DNA of 64,000 nt from Rhodovastum atsumiense (GTDB lineage Bacteria; Pseudomonadota; Alphaproteobacteria; Acetobacterales; Acetobacteraceae), in assembly GCF_937425535.1 (NCBI RefSeq), contig NZ_OW485601.1:3517501-3581500 (forward strand), given 5' to 3'. This document shows positions 42,446-50,682 of this stretch, in pieces; positions within the stretch are counted from its first letter, which is position 1, and every line of letters starts with the position of its first letter. Under the pieces are notes generated by a model that saw nothing but the letters and a program-made list of their open reading frames with translations, was not told the origin of the DNA and did no database searches. Position numbers and translations under genes: made by a program.

Positions 42446-45256
42446 ATGATCGATCATTCCCTTCGGTCGCTGAAACGGGGTGCGATGGCAGAGAGTTCAT
42501 CTTCGGCTCTGGCGGCCTCTGTCCGGGGCGCGCCGCCGCGGTTCGGGGCGGCGGCGGAGCAGCATGAGGGCGATGCCGGCACCAGGGCCACGGGCCGCCA
42601 TGTACTGCGCGCGCCGTTGCTGGTTGCCGTCGGCTTCGGCCTGATCATCGCCCTTGGCGCCGGATTGCTGGTGGCCCACCTGCGCCATCGTGCCTTCGAG
42701 ACCAGCAGCCAGGAGCTGCAGCGCCTGTCCCTGGTGCTCGCCGACCAGGCGGAGCGCGCCTTCCAGTCGGTCGAGCTGATGCAGTCGGGCCTGGTCGAGC
42801 GGCTGCGGACGGCCGGGGTGGCAACCCCCAGGCAATTCCGCGAGGCCATGACCGGGGAGGCGGTGCATCACGACCTGCAGTACCGCATCCGCGGCCTGCC
42901 GCAGATCGACGCCGTCACCGCGATCGACATCGACGGCAACCTGATCAACTTCAGCCGCCACTGGCCGATCCCGAAGGTCAACATTTCGGACCGCGACTAT
43001 TTCAAGGTGCTTGCGGCCGATCCCTCGCTCATGACGTTCTTCGGCGAACCGGTGTCCAATCGTGGCAGCGGCACCCTGACGCTCTACGTTGCGCGCAAGG
43101 TGACCGGGCCGGAGGGGCAGTTCCTCGGCCTGATCCTGGGCGCGGTGGAACTCGCCTATTTCGAGCGGCTGTACGCGACGCTCGCCTTCGGCCCTGACAG
43201 CACCATCCTGATGCGCCGCGACGACGGCCGGTTGCTGGCCCGCTTCCCGCCGGTCGATGCCGGCCTCGGCCCGCAATATGCCTCGGCCGATCTGTTCCGG
43301 GCGATGCGGGCCACGGGGCAGCGCAGCCGCCTGATCCGCGTCATCAGCCCGGTGGATGGCCGGGAAAGATTGGCTGCCTATCATTTGCTGCAACGCTACC
43401 CGCTGGCGGTGGGCACCACCGTGACGGTCCGCGGCGCGCTGGCGGAATGGCGCAAGCAGGCGGGCTACCTGCTCGTGGCCACGCTGCTGCTGGAAGGGGT
43501 GGTGCTCGGCATCGGCCTGCTGATGGCGCACCATCTGCAGAGCGAACGGGTCCTGGCCAGGGAGCAGGCGGCCCGGCAGCGGGCCGAGGCCGATGCCCGG
43601 CTGGGGGCGGCGCTGCGCAGCATGTCCCAGGGCCTGGGCATGTTCGACGCCGACAGCCGGGTGGTGGTCACCAATGAACGGCTGCGCATGGTCTTCGGCG
43701 AGCTGCCCGGCGGGGGCATCGGCATGCATTTCGACGACCTGGTCGATGCCGCGGTGGCCCAGGGCCGGATCAGCCCCCCCATGGGCGAGCAGGTCAAGGC
43801 GCAGACCCGGGCCAGCGTCGCCGCCCGCAGGCCGGTGTCCTATGTGCGTGACCAGTTGGACGGGCGCAGCATCGCGGTCTGCCTCTCGCCGCTGGAGGAC
43901 GGGGGCTGGCTGGTCACCTACGAGGACATCACCGAGCGCCGCCGCGCCGAGGCGCAGATCACCCACATGGCGCATCACGACGCGCTGACCGGCCTGCCCA
44001 ACCGCGTGCTGTTCCAGAGCCGCTTGCAGGAGGCCCTGGCGCGCGCCCGCCGCGGCGAGAGCTTCGCCGTGCTGTGCCTCGACCTCGATGGCTTCAAGAC
44101 GGTCAACGACACGCTCGGCCATCCGGCCGGCGACATGCTGCTGCGCGAGGTCACCGGGCGGATGCGCCGGGAAATCCGCGAGACCGACACGCTGGCGCGG
44201 CTCGGCGGCGACGAGTTCGCCATCATCCAGACCGGCGCGGCCCAGCCGGAGGCGGCCGTGGCGCTGGCGGAACGGCTGATCGCGCTGCTGGCCGAGCCCT
44301 TCGACCTCGACGGCCAGCACGCGGTGGTCGGCACCAGCATCGGCATCGCCCTGTTGCCGCGCGACGGCGAGGATGCCGATACGGCGCTGAAGAATGCCGA
44401 CCTCGCGCTCTATCGCGCCAAGGGCGACGGACGCGGCACCTTCCGCCTGTTCGAGCCGGCGATGGATGCCGCCATGCAATACCGCCGCACCCTGGAGATG
44501 GACCTGCGGCAGGCCCTGGCGGAGCAACAGTTCGAGCTGTTCTACCAGCCGATCATGGAGGCGCGGGTCGCGCAGATCCACAGCTTCGAGGCGCTGCTCC
44601 GCTGGCGGCACCCGGGCCGTGGCCTGGTGTCGCCCGTGCATTTCGTTCCGCTGGCCGAGGAGATCGGCCTGATCAGCCCGCTCGGGGCCTGGGTGCTGCG
44701 GCAGGCCTGCATCGATGCGATGCAGTGGCCCGGCCATATCCGGGTGGCCGTCAACCTCTCCTCGGTGCAGTTCGTCAAGGGCGACCTGGTGGGCCATGTC
44801 CGCGAGGCGCTCGCCGCCTCGGGCCTGCCGCCGCATCGTCTCGAGCTCGAGATCACCGAGACCGTGCTGCTCCATGACACGGTGGCGACGCTCGCGCTGC
44901 TGGAACAGTTGAAGGGGCTGGGCATCAGCATCGCGCTGGATGATTTCGGCACCGGCTATTCCTCGCTCAGCTACCTGCGGAAATTTCCCTTCGACCGGGT
45001 GAAGATCGACAAATCCTTCGTCGACGACGTGGGGCCGGGCAGCGAGGCGGTCGCCATCATCCAGGCGGTGACCAGCCTGTGCCGGACCCTCGGCATGGCC
45101 ACCACCGCCGAAGGGGTGGAGACACCGCGGCAGTTGCAGGAACTGCAGGCCAGCGGCTGCACCAACGTGCAAGGCTACCTGTTCAGCCGCCCGGTTCCGG
45201 CGGTGGAGCTGCCCGGCCTGTGCCGGAAGCTGGAACAGGCACGCAACATCGCCTGA
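42446..45256 (+). CDS. GGDEF-EAL protein with Cache sensor and PAS domain, tandem copy 1
   Basis: The protein has up to 936 residues. It has a membrane helix at about 55-75, a double-Cache-type periplasmic sensor at about 85-330, a second helix and a PAS domain at about 385-495. The GGDEF domain follows (MAHHDALTGLPNR, I-site RETD, LGGDEFAI), then the EAL domain (FEALLRWRHP, DDFGTGYSSLSYLRKFPFDR, KID, AEGVET). All catalytic residues are present for both domains. The ATG at 42485 is an alternative start that removes 13 residues. The gene next to it at 45476 is a close paralogue in every domain, so this is a tandem duplication. Confidence 0.93.
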   Translation: MIDHSLRSLKRGAMAESSSSALAASVRGAPPRFGAAAEQHEGDAGTRATGRHVLRAPLLVAVGFGLIIALGAGLLVAHLRHRAFETSSQELQRLSLVLADQAERAFQSVELMQSGLVERLRTAGVATPRQFREAMTGEAVHHDLQYRIRGLPQIDAVTAIDIDGNLINFSRHWPIPKVNISDRDYFKVLAADPSLMTFFGEPVSNRGSGTLTLYVARKVTGPEGQFLGLILGAVELAYFERLYATLAFGPDSTILMRRDDGRLLARFPPVDAGLGPQYASADLFRAMRATGQRSRLIRVISPVDGRERLAAYHLLQRYPLAVGTTVTVRGALAEWRKQAGYLLVATLLLEGVVLGIGLLMAHHLQSERVLAREQAARQRAEADARLGAALRSMSQGLGMFDADSRVVVTNERLRMVFGELPGGGIGMHFDDLVDAAVAQGRISPPMGEQVKAQTRASVAARRPVSYVRDQLDGRSIAVCLSPLEDGGWLVTYEDITERRRAEAQITHMAHHDALTGLPNRVLFQSRLQEALARARRGESFAVLCLDLDGFKTVNDTLGHPAGDMLLREVTGRMRREIRETDTLARLGGDEFAIIQTGAAQPEAAVALAERLIALLAEPFDLDGQHAVVGTSIGIALLPRDGEDADTALKNADLALYRAKGDGRGTFRLFEPAMDAAMQYRRTLEMDLRQALAEQQFELFYQPIMEARVAQIHSFEALLRWRHPGRGLVSPVHFVPLAEEIGLISPLGAWVLRQACIDAMQWPGHIRVAVNLSSVQFVKGDLVGHVREALAASGLPPHRLELEITETVLLHDTVATLALLEQLKGLGISIALDDFGTGYSSLSYLRKFPFDRVKIDKSFVDDVGPGSEAVAIIQAVTSLCRTLGMATTAEGVETPRQLQELQASGCTNVQGYLFSRPVPAVELPGLCRKLEQARNIA

Positions 45257-45475
45257 TCGCGCCCGCGTCCATTTGTTGCGAATTCGATTGAAAATCCCGC
45301 TGGCCGTCAACGGCGGTGAGGCACGAAGACAGAATTGTGTCGGCACAAGGACATCGCCGGCATGACCGCCTGCGTGCGTGCTGGGGGCGGCGGTGCCGCT
45401 GACCTCTGCATCCCCATGGTAGCGCAATGCCTCTGTGGCATATATCAGAGGTGAAACGTCCTGTGGTAACCTCGC

Positions 45476-48178
45476 GTGAATGGGGCGATCCGACCGAGGC
45501 GCGCCATCGCTTGGCACGCAACAACGAGATGGGGTGTGGTGTCGCAGCACGCATTCCGTTACCTGGCGGGGGTCTGCAGACGTTTTGCCGCGTTCGCCGC
45601 GACGTTGCGGTGGCGCAGGCCAAATGTTGCCGGGTCGCGGCGGAAAATTGCCCGCCGCGACCCGGCGCGCATGCCGCTGGTCATGGCCATGGGGTTCGGC
45701 CTGGTGATCGCCGTCGGCACCGGGGCGCTGGTGATGCATCTGCGCCAGCGCACGCTGCAATTGCGCAGCCAGGAGTTGCAGCGCCTGGCCCTGGTGCTGG
45801 CCGACCAGGCGGAGCGGGCGTTCCAGGGGGTCGAGCTGGTGCAGACGGGCCTGATCGAGCGGCTGCGCACCACCGGCGTGGAAACCCCCGGGCAATTCCG
45901 CCAGGCCATGACCGGCGAGGCCGCGCATCATGACCTGCAGAGCCGCATCCGTGGCCTGCCGCAGATCAGCGCCCTCGTCGCCTTTGACAGCGACGGGCAG
46001 TTGCTCAACCTGACGCGTGCCTGGCCGGTCCCCGCGGGCGCCGTCGCCGGGGTGGGCGATTTCCAGGATTTCATGGCGGCGGTGGAGCCCGCGCGTTTTT
46101 TCGCCGAGCCGGTGGCGGCCGATTGCAATGACCATGCGCCGAGCCTCTGCCTCGCCCGCAAGATGGCCGGGCCGGACGGGCACCTGCTCGGCCTGATCTT
46201 CGGGGTGGTGGAGCTGGCCTATTTCGAGCGGCTGTACGCGGCCCTGTCCTTCGATCCGGACAGCACCATCCTGCTGATGCGTGACGATGGCAGTTCCCTG
46301 GCGCGTTTTCCGCCCATCGATCCCCCCGGGCCCGTGGAGTCCTATTGCACCGGCCGGTTCGGGGCGATGCGGATCGCCGGGCGGCACAGTTGGCAGGGAC
46401 GTGGCATCAGCCCGCTGGACGGGCAGGACCGGCTGGTCGCCTTCCACCTGGTACAGGACTATCCGCTGGTGGTGGGAACCACCGTGACCGTCGCCGCCGC
46501 CCTGCTGGAATGGCGCCGTCAGGCGGCCACGCTGGGGGTGGCGGTGCTGCTGCTGGAAGTCCTGATGCTCGGCACCGGCCTGCTGGCGACGCGGCACCTG
46601 CGGCGGCAGCGCAGCGAGGCCGAGGCGCAGGCGGCCTGGCGGCAGGCCGAGGCCGATGCCCGGCTGGGGGCGGCGCTGCGCAGCATGTCGCAGGCGCTGT
46701 GCATCTTCGACGCCGACAACCGGGTGGTGATGGCCAACGACCAGATGTGGATGTCCCTCGGCGCTCCGCCCGGCGACAGCGTCGGCCTGCACATCACCGA
46801 CCTGGTCGACATGGCGGCGGCGCAAGGCAAGATCTCCGTTGCGACCGGCGCGCAGGAGAAGGCGCAGATCCTGGCGTATGTCGCCACGCGCCAGCCGGTT
46901 GCCTATGAACGTGACCTGCTGGACGGGACCAGCATCGTGGTCCGCCTGACGCCGCTGGAGAAGGGCGGCTGGCTGGCCACCTGCGAGGACATCACCGAGC
47001 GTCGCCGCGCCGAGGCGCGGATCCTGCACCTGGCGCAGCATGACAGCCTGACCGGCCTGCCCAACCGCGTGCTGTTCCACCGCCTGCTGCAGGAAGCGCT
47101 GGGGCAGGCCGGCCGCGGCGGCAGCCTGGCCCTGCTCTGCCTCGGGCTCGACGGCTTCAAGCTGGTCAACGACACGCTCGGCCATCCGGCCGGCGACGCG
47201 CTGCTGCGGGCGGCGACCGCGCGGCTGCACCGGGAGATGCGCGAGCACGACATCCTCGCACGGCTCGGCGGCGACGAATTCGCCATCATCCAGGCCGGGC
47301 CGGTGCAGCCGGACGGGGCCATCGCCCTGGCCGGGCGGCTGGTCGCGCTGCTGGACGAGCCGTTCGACCTCGACGGCCACCAGGCGCTGGTCGGGGTCAG
47401 CATCGGCATCACCGTGCTGTCGTGTGCGGACGAGGATGCCGATACGGTGCTCAAGCAGGCCGATCTCGCGATGGACCACGCCAAGGCCCGGGGAGGATCG
47501 GGGTTCCGGCTGTTCGAGCCGGGCATGGATGCCGCCATGCAGCACCGCCGGGCGCTGGAGCTGGATTTGCGCCATGCCCTGGAAGCAGGGCAGTTCGAGC
47601 TGTTCTACCAGCCGGTCATGGACGTGCTGGCCCCGCGCATCCACGATTTCGAGGCGCTGCTGCGCTGGCGGCATCCGCGGCGCGGCCTGATCCCGCCTGC
47701 CGATTTCATCCCCTTTGCCGAGGAGACCGGCCTGATCCGGCGCCTTGGCGCCTGGGCGCTGGGCCAGGCCTGTGCCGAGGCCATGCGCTGGCCGGAGCAC
47801 ATCAAGGTCGCGGTCAACCTGTCTTCCGTGCAGTTCGTCAGCGGCGACCTCGTGCAGCAGGTGCGCAACGCGCTCGCCGCCTCGGGGCTGCCCGCGCACC
47901 GGCTGGAACTCGAGATCACCGAGACGGTGCTGATCGAGGATGCCGTGGCGACGCTCGGGCTGCTCGACGAGCTCAAGGGCCTGGGCATCGGCATCGCGCT
48001 CGATGATTTCGGCACCGGCTATTCCTCGCTGAGCTACCTGCGGAAATTTCCGGTATCATGTAGCACAAGCCACCGCTGGCCGGTTCGCGTTCTGAGATCG
48101 GCTATCTACTCTCGTCCCACTGGTATGCGGAAGGAGAGTGGCGGTGGCCGAGCAGCATGTCATCCGTGTATTGCGTGA
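45476..48178 (+). pseudogene. GGDEF-EAL tandem copy 2, 5' part, truncated by IS insertion
   Basis: The domain order matches the gene at 42446: membrane helix, Cache sensor, PAS, GGDEF with LGGDEFAI and I-site REHD, and EAL. The reading frame is broken in the EAL domain after SSLSYLRKFP, at base 48051, by the IS element. It then runs 42 codons into the IS to a stop at 48178. The missing part contains the catalytic Lys of KID and the Glu of AEGVET, so phosphodiesterase activity must be lost. The cyclase domain is whole and a truncated protein could still make c-di-GMP. The start is GTG at 45476, or ATG at 45671 just before the first helix. The rest of the gene resumes at 49644. Confidence 0.9.
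48042..48051. repeat. Target-site duplication, left copy
   Basis: GGAAATTTCC stands immediately left of the insertion and again immediately right at 49644-49653. In the intact paralogue it is present once, inside the codons for RKFPF. An IS1595 element is expected to duplicate 8 bases (GAAATTTC would fit). The sequence is a palindrome, so the exact edge is ambiguous by a base or two. Confidence 0.85.
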
Positions 48179-48593
48179 CAAGCGCTCCGAGTTGGCGGGG
48201 CTGGTGAAAGGCCTGGAGCGGGAGCTGGGCGAGCACCGCGCTGCCCTGATGCATCTCGATGTCACCATGCGGCTGTTCGATCCGGAAACCCGGCCCGAGG
48301 AGATCGGCCCTCGACAGCGGCGGCGATGCAATGCCTGGTTCCGCCCTGGTGAATGCCTTCGGCTGATCTACGACGTGCTGCGCGATGCGCCGCAGCCGAT
48401 GACGACGCGCGAGGTGGTCGAGCGGATGACGGAGCTGAAGAGCATTTCGCTCAGCGACGATTGCCAGCACGCCTTGATCCAGAAGACCGTTCTGGCATCG
48501 CTCAACCGCGCCAAGGACACGATCGAGCGGGTCGAGACCGCCGGCGTGGTCAGATGGCGGGTACGTCAGGCCGCCCGGGAACGCTGCCAATAG
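48144..48593 (+). CDS. IS passenger gene, hypothetical protein (149 aa)
   Basis: The start is GTG at 48144 with AAGGAG 7 bases upstream; a GTG at 48138 is too close to it. The N-terminal 45 residues form a coiled coil (RELGEHRAALMHLDVTMRLF). The rest looks like a winged-helix fold (GECLRLIYDVLRDAPQPMTT, REVVERMTELKSISLS, VVRWRV). Proteins with this RLFDPE...R...GECLRLIYDVLR layout are common unknowns in alphaproteobacteria. Inside an IS it could be a DNA-binding regulator of transposition or just cargo. Its last 28 bases overlap the transposase 3' end. Confidence 0.78.
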   Translation: MAEQHVIRVLRDKRSELAGLVKGLERELGEHRAALMHLDVTMRLFDPETRPEEIGPRQRRRCNAWFRPGECLRLIYDVLRDAPQPMTTREVVERMTELKSISLSDDCQHALIQKTVLASLNRAKDTIERVETAGVVRWRVRQAARERCQ

Positions 48594-49549
48594 CCGCAGA
48601 AGTCGATCGATGGCCGGCCCCGCAAAGCCAGGCGGACCACCCCATGCACCTGCTCGCCGTTGCTGACGCGCCGCGCGTCTTCCCGCCAGGCGGCTTCCTG
48701 GGCATAGCGGAGGAGATACGGCCCGGCGATGTGGTGGTGGTGCCCCAGCTCGCTGCGGCGCAGACGGGAAAAATAGGACTCCGCGCCGTTGGTGCAGGCG
48801 CCCCCGATGCTATAGCCCTCCTGGTGGTTGACACGCCGCATCGGAAAGTGGGCATGCAGCCTGTTCCAGGCCGGGCTCTCGTCGGCATGCAGCTCGGTGG
48901 CTTGGGCGATCCGCTGGGAAATGATCGGCAGCACAGCTTCCTCGGCCGGCACCACCTGCACCAGCGTGGGGCCGCGGCGTTCGCGCATCACCACGACGAC
49001 CTGGCGCTTGCCCGACTGGTTCTCGGCGAGTCGCCGGTCGACCCGGTTCGCCGCTAGATTGGCTGGCCGGACATGGCCGCCGAAATAGGCGCCGTCGAGC
49101 TCGACCTCACGTCCTGCACCGCCGATGCGCAACGCCTTCGTGCTGGACGCCATTGCCTCGCGCATTTTGTGCGCCAGGACGAATGCCGTCTTGTACTGGA
49201 CATCGAGCTCACGGGAGAGCGCGAGCATGCTGTGGCCCTTGACCTCGTTGCAGAACGCGACGACGGCCAGCAGATAGGTGCGCAACGGCAGCTTGTGGTG
49301 CGCAAACAGCGTCCCCGAAGTAATGGAGAAATCGCCGCGGCACGCTTTGCAACGCCAGCGCGGCCGGTCCGGTGATCTCGGGCAGGCGTAGCAGATCATG
49401 CAGCCGCAGCCAGGGCAGACCGGCTTGCCGTCGGTTTCAGGCCAGCGGAGGCGCACGAACACGTTCACCACGCCGCTATCCGACATGCGCATGACCTTCG
49501 CCGTACTGAGCGAGCGTGCCGCCGCGGAAAGCAGGAAATGTTGCGCCAT
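48566..49549 (-). CDS. IS1595-family (ISXO2-like) transposase
   Basis: The 327-residue protein has an N-terminal zinc ribbon (CPGCGC, then WRCKACRGDFSITSGTLFAH). A DDE-type catalytic domain follows, with Asp in VELDGAYFGGHVRP and Asp-Glu in ATELHADESPAWNRLHAHFP; the third acidic/His region is GAESYFSRLRRSELGHHHH. The ATG at 49549 is preceded by AGGTGG. The frame remains open for 94 codons into the flanking gene, but those are not transposase sequence. The length and motifs suggest a functional enzyme. Confidence 0.93.
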   Translation of the reverse strand: MAQHFLLSAAARSLSTAKVMRMSDSGVVNVFVRLRWPETDGKPVCPGCGCMICYACPRSPDRPRWRCKACRGDFSITSGTLFAHHKLPLRTYLLAVVAFCNEVKGHSMLALSRELDVQYKTAFVLAHKMREAMASSTKALRIGGAGREVELDGAYFGGHVRPANLAANRVDRRLAENQSGKRQVVVVMRERRGPTLVQVVPAEEAVLPIISQRIAQATELHADESPAWNRLHAHFPMRRVNHQEGYSIGGACTNGAESYFSRLRRSELGHHHHIAGPYLLRYAQEAAWREDARRVSNGEQVHGVVRLALRGRPSIDFCGYWQRSRAA

Positions 49550-49643
49550 GGCCAGCCACCTGCAATGATCCCAACCCTTTCCTGCCAGAAGCCCGGCAGG
49601 AGTACAAGGCTGATTTCGCTCGTGGCGGCAGCTCCATAATGCC

Positions 49644-49653
49644 GGAAATTTCC
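49644..49653. repeat. Target-site duplication, right copy
   Basis: The second copy of GGAAATTTCC borders the right inverted repeat of the IS and matches 48042-48051. Confidence 0.85.
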
Positions 49654-49921
49654 CTTCGACCGGGTCAAGATCGACAAGTCCTTCATCGCCGATGTCAGCC
49701 TGCGCGAGGATGCGATCGCTATCATCCGGGCGGTGACCGGGCTGTGCCGGACGCTCGGCATCACCGCCACCGCCGAGGGGGTGGAGACGCCGGAGCAGTT
49801 GGAGGAGCTGCGTGCCACCGGCTGCACGCATCTGCAGGGCTACCTGTTCAGCCCGCCGGTGCCGGCGGCGGAGCTGCCCGCGCTGTGGCGCCGGCTGGAA
49901 GAAAGCCCCCAGCCTGCCTGA
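49644..49921 (+). pseudogene. GGDEF-EAL tandem copy 2, severed 3' end
   Basis: Immediately after the IS the EAL frame resumes with KFPFDRVKIDKSFIADVSLR and continues through AIIRAVTGLCRTLGITATAE, GVETPEQLEELRATGCTHLQ and GYLFSPPVPAAELPALWRRL to a stop at 49921. This is the part missing from the gene starting at 45476. It carries the catalytic Lys and Glu but cannot fold or act alone, and it has no start signal of its own. Confidence 0.92.
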
Positions 49922-49929
49922 TCCGCCGG

Positions 49930-50613
49930 TCAGTGTCCCGGTTCGGGCGACGCGGCGGCGGCCGCGACCGGCGCGCCCGCTCGCAGGGGCAGGTCGAGCC
50001 GCCGGGCGAGGGCGGCGAACACCGCCTCGATCTCGGCGGCGGCGGGGCCGTCCGGCTCGGCCTCCTGGGCGGTGCGCCCGTCGGTCAGGGCGTTCGAGAT
50101 GGTGGCGCGGCGGCGGATCATGTGCGGCAGGACGATGATGCCGTCCTGCTGCTGCAGCAGGGCGCGCGCCCGCTCGGCGAGGCGGAAGCCCTGCGGCACC
50201 AGGTTGAGCACCACCGCGAACGCCACTTTCGCCGCCAGCATCAGGTTGATGGTGGTGGCGGCCGCCTCCAGGTCGAAGCGCTGCGGCTGGGTCACGATCA
50301 GCGCGAGGTCGGAGCGCCGCGCCGCCACCAGGGTTTCCGCGTCCGAGCGGGGGGCGGTGTCGATCAGTGCCAGCCCGATGCCGGCCCGCTCGGCCAGCGC
50401 CAGGGCGGCGGGCAGGCCGGCACCGGTGGTCCTGACCGAGGAGAATCGCTGCCCGCCGGCCCGGCTCTCGTTCCAGCCATGCACGCTGCCCTGCGGGTCG
50501 AGGTCGATCAGGACCACGCCCAGGCCGTGCCGGGCCGCGCAGCCGGCCAGGTTGGCGGTCAGGGTGGATTTGCCGACCCCGCCCTTTTGGCTGATGACCG
50601 TCAATGTTTTCAA
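49930..50613 (-). CDS. Orphan ParA/MinD-type ATPase
   Basis: This protein of about 227 residues opens with TLTVISQKGGVGKSTLTANL, the deviant Walker A with its signature Lys. It continues with VVLIDLDPQGSVHGWNESR for switch I, ALIDTAPRSDAE for Walker B / switch II, and LALIVTQPQRFDLEAAATT. Such ATPases position plasmids, chromosomes or protein clusters on the nucleoid. No ParB, parS or cargo gene is adjacent. A TTG at 50613 with GGAG 8 bases upstream gives the family-typical start MKTLTVISQKGG; GTG at 50622 and an upstream start at 50655 are alternatives. The stop is 8 bases from the severed EAL fragment, convergently. Confidence 0.88.
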   Translation of the reverse strand: MKTLTVISQKGGVGKSTLTANLAGCAARHGLGVVLIDLDPQGSVHGWNESRAGGQRFSSVRTTGAGLPAALALAERAGIGLALIDTAPRSDAETLVAARRSDLALIVTQPQRFDLEAAATTINLMLAAKVAFAVVLNLVPQGFRLAERARALLQQQDGIIVLPHMIRRRATISNALTDGRTAQEAEPDGPAAAEIEAVFAALARRLDLPLRAGAPVAAAAASPEPGH

Positions 50614-50682
50614 GGCGCTCACTCCGCCGTGGCCCTGACGGGTTATATAGAGCAATGCCGGCCCGTCTGTTGCCCCGGTACG

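Larger units (their letters stand above)
48052..49643. mobile_element. IS1595-family insertion sequence with passenger gene (about 1.59 kb)
   Basis: The element interrupts the EAL coding region. Its ends are imperfect inverted repeats: the left end starts GGTATCATGTAGC and the right end, read inward, starts GGCATTATGGAGC; about 16 of the first 22 bases match. A 10-base direct repeat flanks it. Inside are a passenger gene (plus strand) and an ISXO2-like transposase (minus strand) whose 3' ends overlap. The intact transposase frame and clean target duplication point to a recent insertion. Confidence 0.9.

Noticed and set aside
42497-47899. An 1800-codon open frame on the minus strand across both GGDEF-EAL genes
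   Set aside because: It is the exact antisense of two strongly supported paralogous genes. Its translation is rich in His, Gln, Arg and Gly with no domain, and such shadow frames are expected at this GC content.
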